64,000 nucleotides of DNA from contig NZ_LZIL01000033.1 in NCBI RefSeq assembly GCF_001667075.1, positions 1 through 64,000 on the forward strand. Reading direction: 5' to 3'. The notes beneath the pieces were generated by a model. It did not search any database and was not told the origin of the DNA. It saw only the letters and a list, made by a program, of their open reading frames with translations. The DNA comes from Mycobacterium sp. 852014-52450_SCH5900713. Its GTDB lineage: Bacteria; Actinomycetota; Actinomycetes; Mycobacteriales; Mycobacteriaceae. Position numbers and translations under genes: made by a program. Shown piece by piece: positions 57,854 through 64,000 of this stretch (its first letter is position 1; each line of letters starts with the position of its first letter).

Positions 57854-60800
57854 GTCACCGTCACCCGTATCGCCGGGGTGTAGACCAGCCGGCCGGCGCA
57901 GCCGAACCGGACCAGGGCCCACCACTCGCCGCGGTCCAGCCCGGCCGGCGGGCTCACGTCGAAGTGAACGTCAACGGTGCCGTGGGCGGGCAGCACGGCA
58001 CCCACCGCGGCGGGGCCCAGCCACTCCCACGTGCCCCACGGGCTGATCAGGTGCGCCTCGAGCGCCAGGTCCGCCCCGGCGTGGGTGCCGACCCTTACGC
58101 TCAGCGCCGCCGTACCGCCGACGGTCACCTCGACGTCAGCCGGCCCGTCGACCAGGTAGACCGGCTGCGCCTCGTGGCACGCGCCGACCTCGACCAGGCA
58201 GACATCCTCGACCGTCTGTCGCCACGCGGGCGGGACGTCTTCCCCGCCGATGCGGAGCTGGGCGCGGACCGGGTACAGCCCCGGCTGGGCGTGGGCGGGC
58301 ACCGACACCGCCACGTCGGTCTCGCGGTATTCGCCGCTGCGCAGTGTCAGGGGGAGCTCGTCGGGCTTGGCCGACCAGCCCTGCGGACACACCAGGGTGA
58401 CCGCCCCGGTCAGGGTCGTGTCGCTGCAGTCGCTGGCCGCTGTGAGGCGCAGCATGACCTCGCCGCCGGGCTCGGCGGCCACCCGCGCGGGATGCCGATG
58501 AGCGACGGCCGGCAGCCCGCCGAGCGGCGCGGGGCCCCGGTTGTGCAGCCAGTAGCGCGCGTACAACGGCTGCGCGGTTTCGGCCTGCGGGGCCAGCGCG
58601 CCCGAACCCGTCCGCACGGGGGGCGCTCGGAATCGGGCCAGCACGGTGGCCACCTGATAGCCGTGCAGGTCGAGCGGCCGGCTGCCGGCGCGCGGCGATT
58701 CGAGTAGGTCGGCGTCGCGGAAGTCGCTCACCTCGCCGATGTCCGAACCGATCACCACGCTGGTTGGCGACCCCGTCGTCTCCACGAGTCGCAGGGCCAC
58801 CGCGCTCGGGGCGACGGGCCGGGCGCTGCCCGCCGTGAGCGGGTTGCCGGCCGCCTTGAGCGCCGCCAGCTGCACCCGGCCGGCGGGCTCGACGCTCAGC
58901 AGGGATCCCGCCGCGGGCAACGCGCCCCCCGCCCGGCCGGATGCGCACGCCAGCAGCGGGTGGGAGAACTGTGCGCTGCGGCCGGGGATCTCGGCGCGCC
59001 GCCAGTCGCCGGCCCCGCAGACCAGCGCGTAGTCGAAAACGTGTGTCCAGTGCTGCAGTTGAAAGTTCGAGCCGTCCGGGGCGGTCCGGCGCGGCTCGTC
59101 GATCCAGATGCCCGACGGCCAACCGGTGCAGGACCGCATCAACGCGGTGTGCAGGGTGCCCTCGGCGTCGACGGCGAAGCTGGGCACGCCCCGGTTGAGC
59201 AGGGCGACGGTGCGGTCCTCGAATTCGCCGGTTCCCGCCGGCGCGCGCTGCGTGACGACGACTTCGGCGTCGCCGAGGTCGTCGGCCACCGACGCGATCT
59301 CGGCGGCCAGGCTCTCCGCGTCGCGGCCGGCGATCACCAGCACCGGCAGCGCGTCCGGCGCGCGCAGATCGGCGCTCGGCACCCACACCGCGGCCAACGG
59401 CGTCGCGGCCGGCACCCAGACCCTGGCCCGTCCCGTCGTCGCCAACTGGCGGTCGAGGTCTTCCGCGTACACCGGGTCCGCCTGCGCCAGCACCGCCTTG
59501 GTGAACGCGTTGCGGGCCGGTCCGCCCAGCGCGATGCGCACATCGGGCAGGTTCGAATCGACGTCGAGGTGGCCGTAGCGCTGCTTGTCCGCGCCGCTGC
59601 AGGTCGCCGTCACCCCGGCGCGGACCAGCGCAACCATCAGCTCGCGCGCGAGCGGACCGGACACCGCCTCGTCCGGCGACACCACCTCGGCCACCGAGAT
59701 CGCGCGCACGGCTTGGCTGTGCGGCGAGCCCACCCGCACGCGCGCCGCCGAGGACAGGCCGAACCAGCCGTAGGCGGGGTTGTCCAGCGTCCACGGGTGC
59801 CGCGCGGTGTCCACCGATTCGGTCCCGTCGTGCAGCAACCCGAAACCCCGCCCCACGACGGCGTCACCGACCTCGCTGACCGGCATGGCGCCCGGCAGCG
59901 GGCACGGCCAGCGCAGCCGCACCAGGCGGTCGGCCCCGGTGAATTCGTCGATGGTGGTGCGGCAGTCCACCCGCGGCACCCCGCGCCACAGCGTCAGAGT
60001 CTGGGTGTAGCGCGCCACCGTGTCGATCCGCCCGGTGACGACGATCCGCTGCCCCAGCGGGCCGTGGTAGGTCCGCGCCCGCGCCGGTGAATCCGACGAG
60101 CAGACCACCGGCCCCTTGGGCAGCAGGTGCCACGGGCCCTCGGCCTGCGTCGGGTGCGCCGCGTATTCCTCGTAGACCGCGAGCTCGTTGCCCACCCGGC
60201 CCTCGGCGACCAGCTCGCGGCCGTCCGCGACCAGGGACACGACTCCCCCGCCGCGCGCCGGGTCGACCTCCAAGCGGTAGTGCTCGTTCGCGATCGCCGA
60301 GCCCGCCACGGGTTGCCAGCCGCTCGGGCCGTCATCGGGAACCAGCCGGTAGGCCCGCCACCCCATCGACGGCACCTCCCGCGCCAGCCAGGTGACCGAC
60401 CGGCCGCCGTGCTCGACGTGCGCGGGCGACTCGGCACCGTCGGCGTCCAGCACCCGGACCCCGCCCGCGAGCGGCGCGTCGAGCCGCGCGGTGACGACGT
60501 CGGTCCGCTTCTGCGCCAGCGGATTCCACACGACGACGTCACCGCCGACCGCGCTGGACAGCAACGCCAGCGAGGCGTCACGCGTCGCTCGGCCCAGCTC
60601 CCACGCGTCGCGCCAGCCGGTCAGCAGGTCGAGGTAGACCTGGTCGGATTCCGAGCCGGTGATGCCGTCGTGGTGCGCCCCGTACGCGAGCTGCACCCAC
60701 GCCTTGGCCAGCGCCGCCTGCGGGTACTCGGCGCCGGCCAACAGCCCGGCGAACACGGCGAACCGCTCGGCCTGCAGGACGGCGTTCTCCGCGGCCCGGT

Positions 60801-62022
60801 TCGCCTGCTTGGTGTCGATGAAGGACACGTCCTTGCCGGTGTAGATCGGGTTCATGTCCCGGGTCTGCGGCGACGGCGCGCGGCCGCGCTCGGCCAGTCC
60901 GGCGCGCACGGCCGCGAAGAACTCCCGCGGCAGCGCGCACACGAAGCGCGGCCAGGTGTAGCGGGCGGCCCAGTCGCGGTGGATGGCGGTCACCCATTTG
61001 TTCGGCGGCGTGTAGTCGGTGCCGACGGGCAGCAGCACGTTGCGCGTCAGCGCGACCCTTTTCAGCTGATCGAAGAGCGCAAAGGTGGCATCCTCGGCCT
61101 CGGCCACCGACGTGGCCGAGTCCATCCACCAGCCCGCCGAGTAGTGCGCGGGCATGTAGTGGGTGAGCAGCCCGCGGCCCGACGGCGAAATCCACTCGAA
61201 CTCGCTGCTGAACTGCATCCGCTCGACGTCCCCGCCGCCCAGCGCCGGGCCCCACTGGTGGTGCGGGCCGCGGGCCCACGAGCTCGACGTCAGCCCGGCG
61301 TCGGCGGCCAGCCCGGGGAATTGCGGATCGTGGCCGAACACGTCCAGCTGCCAGGCGGTGGCCGGATCGGCGCCCAGCACGTCACGCTGAAAACCGATGC
61401 CGTGCACCAGGTTTCGAATGGTTGTTTCCGGGCTGGTCAGGTTGGTGTTGGGTTCGTTGTATGTGCCGCCCATCACCTCGACGCGACCCTGCGCGATGAA
61501 CCGGCGCAGGTCGGCGCGGTCCTCGGGCCGGGTGTCCCAATAGGGCTTGAGGTAGTCGACCTCGGCCAGCACGAACTTGTACTCGGGCTCGCGGCGGGCC
61601 ATTTCCAGGTGGGCGTGCACCAGCTCGAAGCCGTTCGTCTGCCGGGCGCGCCCCGGCGGGTCCTCGGTCCACTCGCTGGTGTAGGCGCCCTGGGTGTTCC
61701 ACCACACCGGGTCGTAGTGGAAGTGGCTGACCATGAACATGGTCCAGCCGGGCTCGGCCACGACGAAGTCGAACGGCAGGGCGGCGCCGGCGGCGTCGAC
61801 GCGCGCGGCCCGGCGCTCACCGGCGACCGGATCGCGCAGCGCGACCGGGACCTCGACCACCTCGCGGCCGGGCTGCGCGAGCGCCTCCCCGCCCAGCCCG
61901 TCGCCGCCGACGCGGACCGGCGTCGGCTCGGCGCACCCGGAGACGGCCATGCGCACCACCTGCAGCGGCGCATCCGGCGGCCCGACGAACAGCTCGGTCG
62001 AGAGGGCCGAAACCAGCTGCAT
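57850..62022 (-). CDS. Alpha-mannosidase, glycoside hydrolase family 38
   Basis: A 1390-residue GH38 enzyme, longer than the roughly 1215 residues given for M. tuberculosis Rv0648. The zinc ligands start at HFHYDPVWW (H100, H102, D104) and the nucleophile is D227 in WQLDVFGHDPQF. A 95-residue N-terminal beta region precedes the catalytic barrel; large beta-sandwich domains follow, with an NEW3-like region near 1150-1260. No signal peptide is seen, so it may act on cytoplasmic mannosides. First gene of a three-gene operon with the Rv0649-like and ROK genes. Confidence 0.93.
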   Translation of the reverse strand: MQLVSALSTELFVGPPDAPLQVVRMAVSGCAEPTPVRVGGDGLGGEALAQPGREVVEVPVALRDPVAGERRAARVDAAGAALPFDFVVAEPGWTMFMVSHFHYDPVWWNTQGAYTSEWTEDPPGRARQTNGFELVHAHLEMARREPEYKFVLAEVDYLKPYWDTRPEDRADLRRFIAQGRVEVMGGTYNEPNTNLTSPETTIRNLVHGIGFQRDVLGADPATAWQLDVFGHDPQFPGLAADAGLTSSSWARGPHHQWGPALGGGDVERMQFSSEFEWISPSGRGLLTHYMPAHYSAGWWMDSATSVAEAEDATFALFDQLKRVALTRNVLLPVGTDYTPPNKWVTAIHRDWAARYTWPRFVCALPREFFAAVRAGLAERGRAPSPQTRDMNPIYTGKDVSFIDTKQANRAAENAVLQAERFAVFAGLLAGAEYPQAALAKAWVQLAYGAHHDGITGSESDQVYLDLLTGWRDAWELGRATRDASLALLSSAVGGDVVVWNPLAQKRTDVVTARLDAPLAGGVRVLDADGAESPAHVEHGGRSVTWLAREVPSMGWRAYRLVPDDGPSGWQPVAGSAIANEHYRLEVDPARGGGVVSLVADGRELVAEGRVGNELAVYEEYAAHPTQAEGPWHLLPKGPVVCSSDSPARARTYHGPLGQRIVVTGRIDTVARYTQTLTLWRGVPRVDCRTTIDEFTGADRLVRLRWPCPLPGAMPVSEVGDAVVGRGFGLLHDGTESVDTARHPWTLDNPAYGWFGLSSAARVRVGSPHSQAVRAISVAEVVSPDEAVSGPLARELMVALVRAGVTATCSGADKQRYGHLDVDSNLPDVRIALGGPARNAFTKAVLAQADPVYAEDLDRQLATTGRARVWVPAATPLAAVWVPSADLRAPDALPVLVIAGRDAESLAAEIASVADDLGDAEVVVTQRAPAGTGEFEDRTVALLNRGVPSFAVDAEGTLHTALMRSCTGWPSGIWIDEPRRTAPDGSNFQLQHWTHVFDYALVCGAGDWRRAEIPGRSAQFSHPLLACASGRAGGALPAAGSLLSVEPAGRVQLAALKAAGNPLTAGSARPVAPSAVALRLVETTGSPTSVVIGSDIGEVSDFRDADLLESPRAGSRPLDLHGYQVATVLARFRAPPVRTGSGALAPQAETAQPLYARYWLHNRGPAPLGGLPAVAHRHPARVAAEPGGEVMLRLTAASDCSDTTLTGAVTLVCPQGWSAKPDELPLTLRSGEYRETDVAVSVPAHAQPGLYPVRAQLRIGGEDVPPAWRQTVEDVCLVEVGACHEAQPVYLVDGPADVEVTVGGTAALSVRVGTHAGADLALEAHLISPWGTWEWLGPAAVGAVLPAHGTVDVHFDVSPPAGLDRGEWWALVRFGCAGRLVYTPAIRVTVT

Positions 62023-62067
62023 CCCCGAACCTTACGGGTGTCACCCCCTGCTGGAAAGCTAGGCGCC

Positions 62068-62601
62068 ATGGCGGACATCACCACCCAACTGGCCGACCAG
62101 CTCGACTGGCACTGGCGGGGACACCTGCGCCCTCGGCTGGAAGGCCTGACCGATCACGAGTATTTCTGGCGGCCGGTGCCGAACTGCTGGACGGTACAAC
62201 CGGACGGGTCGGTGGACTACACCTACCCGGCCCCCTCCCCGCCGCCGTTCACCACGATCGCCTGGCGCATGGCACACGTCATCGTCGGAGTTTTCGCCAT
62301 GCGCAACCACAACCACTTCGGTGGCCCGCCCGCCGACTACCTGAGTTGGAACTACGCCACCGACGCCGTCACCGCATTGAGACAGCTCGATGACTGTTAC
62401 GCCACGTGGATCAACGGAGTGCGGTCGCTCTCGGCGGCGGATCTCAGCCGCCGCTGCGGTCCGGCGGAGGGGCCCTACGCTGAGCACCAGCTGAGCGAGC
62501 TCGTCCTGCACATCAACCGGGAAGCGATCCACCACGGCGCCGAGATCGCTTGTCTTCGAGACCTCTACGTCCATCGCCAGATCACCGACCGGAAGGCCTG
62601 A
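62068..62601 (+). CDS. DinB-like protein 1
   Basis: A 177-residue four-helix DinB-fold protein. Metal-ligand candidates are AWRMAHVIVG (His in helix 2) and INREAIHHGAEIACLRDL (His-x3-His type near the end). The family includes thiol-dependent transferases and stress proteins. The ATG at 62068 was chosen; the much longer open frame is antisense to the mannosidase. It diverges from the mannosidase gene. Confidence 0.85.
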   Translation: MADITTQLADQLDWHWRGHLRPRLEGLTDHEYFWRPVPNCWTVQPDGSVDYTYPAPSPPPFTTIAWRMAHVIVGVFAMRNHNHFGGPPADYLSWNYATDAVTALRQLDDCYATWINGVRSLSAADLSRRCGPAEGPYAEHQLSELVLHINREAIHHGAEIACLRDLYVHRQITDRKA

Positions 62602-62603
62602 GA

Positions 62604-63197
62604 ATGCCCGCTCTTGCCCGGCCCGTAGCCGACGAACGCAGCGCCCTGCGCGAATACCTGGCCTACCACCAAAGCGCGTACCTCGCGGTGTCCTACGGCC
62701 TGACCGACGAACAGGCGCGGTCCACCCCCTCGGTCAGCGCGCTGTCGATCGGCGGGCTGATCAAGCACGCCACCGCGATGCAGCGCAGCTGGATGGCGCG
62801 GGTCGCCGCCGCACCGGACGCGCCGCCGAAAGACCCTCGCCCGTTCGAGCAGATCACCAAGGAGTTCGCGGATCAGCACGTGATGCGGCCCGACGAGACG
62901 CTGGCCGGTCTGCTGCGGGCATTCGAAGAACAGAACGCGACGTCGCTGCGCCTGGCGGAGACCGCGGACCTCGACACGGCGGTGCCGGTTCCGCAGGACA
63001 TCCCGTGGTTTCCCCAGGACCAGAAGGCCTGGTCGGTGCGCTGGGTGATCCTCCATGTGATCAACGAGTTGGCCCGGCACGCCGGGCACGCCGACATCAT
63101 CCGCGAAACCATCGACGGCGCGACCATGTACGAGTTGATCGCGGCGCTGGAGGGCTGGGCGATCCAGGGCTGGGTGCAACCCTGGAGCCCGAGCTAG
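62604..63197 (+). CDS. DinB-like protein 2 (DUF664)
   Basis: A 197-residue DinB/DUF664 protein. The metal-site pattern is SIGGLIKHATAMQRSWM plus INELARHAGHADIIRETIDG, as in mycothiol-dependent enzymes. GGAAGG lies ahead of the ATG, which starts 2 bases after the previous stop, so the two DinB genes are co-transcribed. Substrate unknown. Confidence 0.88.
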   Translation: MPALARPVADERSALREYLAYHQSAYLAVSYGLTDEQARSTPSVSALSIGGLIKHATAMQRSWMARVAAAPDAPPKDPRPFEQITKEFADQHVMRPDETLAGLLRAFEEQNATSLRLAETADLDTAVPVPQDIPWFPQDQKAWSVRWVILHVINELARHAGHADIIRETIDGATMYELIAALEGWAIQGWVQPWSPS

Positions 63198-63239
63198 AGG
63201 AATTGGGACTGACTCCGCCGATTTGGCAGACTGCTTTAG

Positions 63240-64000
63240 ATGAGCTCTACCAAACATCGAGACGTGGCCAGGCTTGACCGGGTGCCGCTGCCGGTGGAAG
63301 CGGCCCGGGTGGCCGTCACCGGTTGGCAGGTCACCCGCACCGCCGCGCGGATCGTCAGCAAGCTGCCGGGCAAGGGCCCGTGGCAGCAGAAGGCGATCAA
63401 GCAGCTCCCGCAGACCTTCGCCGACCTCGGCCCGACGTACGTGAAATTCGGTCAGATCATCGCGTCCAGCCCCGGGGCGTTCGGCGAATCGCTGTCCCGC
63501 GAATTCCGCGGCCTGCTCGACCGGGTGCCGCCCGCCGACACCGAAGAGGTGCACAAGCTCCTCGTCGAGGAGCTCGGGGGTGACCCCGCCGACCTGTTCG
63601 CCAAGTGGGAGGAGACGCCGTTCGCGTCGGCGTCCATCGCCCAGGTGCATTACGCCACCCTGCACACCGGCGAAGAGGTCGTCGTCAAGATCCAGCGCCC
63701 CGGCATTCGCCGCCGGGTCGCCGCCGACCTGCAGATCCTCAAGCGCTTCGCCCAGGCCGTCGAACTGGCAAAGATGGGCCGCCGGCTCTCGGCGCAGGAC
63801 GTGGTCGCCGACTTCTCCGACAACCTGGCCGAGGAGCTGAACTTCCGGCTGGAGGCGCAGTCGATGGACGCGTGGGTCTCGCACCTGCACGCCTCCCCGC
63901 TGGGCCGCAACATCCGGGTGCCGCAGGTGCACTGGGACTTCACCTCCGAGCGGGTGCTGACGATGGAGCGGGTGCAGGGCATCCGCATCGACGACGTCGC
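63240..64000 (+). CDS. AarF/UbiB (ABC1) family kinase-like protein, 5' part
   Basis: The first 253 codons of an atypical kinase (Rv0647c-like, about 488 residues), cut by the window end. UbiB signatures are present: the KxGQ motif in YVKFGQIIASS, the Ala-rich loop FASASIAQVH replacing the P-loop, the VVVKIQRPG lysine and EELNFRLEAQ. The family is linked to quinone or lipid metabolism; its role here is not known. The ATG has no Shine-Dalgarno nearby. Confidence 0.9.
   Translation, partial: MSSTKHRDVARLDRVPLPVEAARVAVTGWQVTRTAARIVSKLPGKGPWQQKAIKQLPQTFADLGPTYVKFGQIIASSPGAFGESLSREFRGLLDRVPPADTEEVHKLLVEELGGDPADLFAKWEETPFASASIAQVHYATLHTGEEVVVKIQRPGIRRRVAADLQILKRFAQAVELAKMGRRLSAQDVVADFSDNLAEELNFRLEAQSMDAWVSHLHASPLGRNIRVPQVHWDFTSERVLTMERVQGIRIDDV

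Overview
The window is chromosomal DNA of a high-GC actinobacterium, almost certainly a Mycobacterium and probably a slow-growing non-tuberculous species. This rests on the gene order, a PE-domain gene, a complete mycofactocin locus, mycobacterial lipoprotein families, and GTG/TTG starts with ATGA or TGATG overlaps. Read from the right end to the left, the genes follow the order known in M. tuberculosis from Rv0647c to Rv0713, with local losses and insertions. Comparisons with M. tuberculosis are from memory of that genome; no search was run.

Left part (1-8600): the start of a 13E12/DUF222 gene under a probable LexA box; three DUF4436 membrane-protein paralogues interspersed with a formylglycine-generating enzyme and an orphan PstS lipoprotein; a small lipoprotein gene; and the arylsulfatase atsA, the likely substrate of the formylglycine enzyme. 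Next (8700-14530) is the S10 ribosomal operon rpsJ-rplC-rplD-rplW-rplB-rpsS-rplV-rpsC-rplP-rpmC-rpsQ on the minus strand, and then a TetR/DHA2-efflux pair that diverge over tandem palindromes.

Middle (17.6-28.9 kb): the mycofactocin cluster mftABCDEFG on the minus strand, divergent from mftR, which is translationally coupled to a DUF2332 gene. Beside it lie a ferredoxin-reductase-like flavoprotein, a mycofactocin-type SDR and a SHOCT membrane protein. MftA is matured by MftB/C/E/D, glucosylated by MftF, and probably reoxidised through MftG. A solo PE gene separates this block from tuf-fusA-rpsG-rpsL (29.8-34.1 kb).

From 34.4 to 43.4 kb come a TetR gene divergent from two DUF3060 genes, a DUF732 secreted protein, the fadE8-echA4-paaX-echA5 lipid operon, lpqP, endonuclease IV and a RibD/DHFR-like gene. 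The mmpS5-mmpL5-Rv0678 efflux locus found here in M. tuberculosis is absent. rpoC and rpoB (43.6-51.1 kb) follow, with a recognisable promoter and terminator, then mkl, a carotenoid-oxygenase/TetR pair over a perfect inverted repeat, rplL/rplJ with an L10-type leader, a ROK kinase, an Rv0649-like protein, a GH38 alpha-mannosidase, two DinB-fold proteins, and the 5' part of an AarF/UbiB-like kinase cut by the window edge.

I saw no tRNA, rRNA, CRISPR array, insertion sequence or prophage. Most of the window is conserved core. The least explained parts are the DUF4436 array with its shared promoter motif, the non-coding 17.0-17.6 kb stretch, and several palindromic operators.
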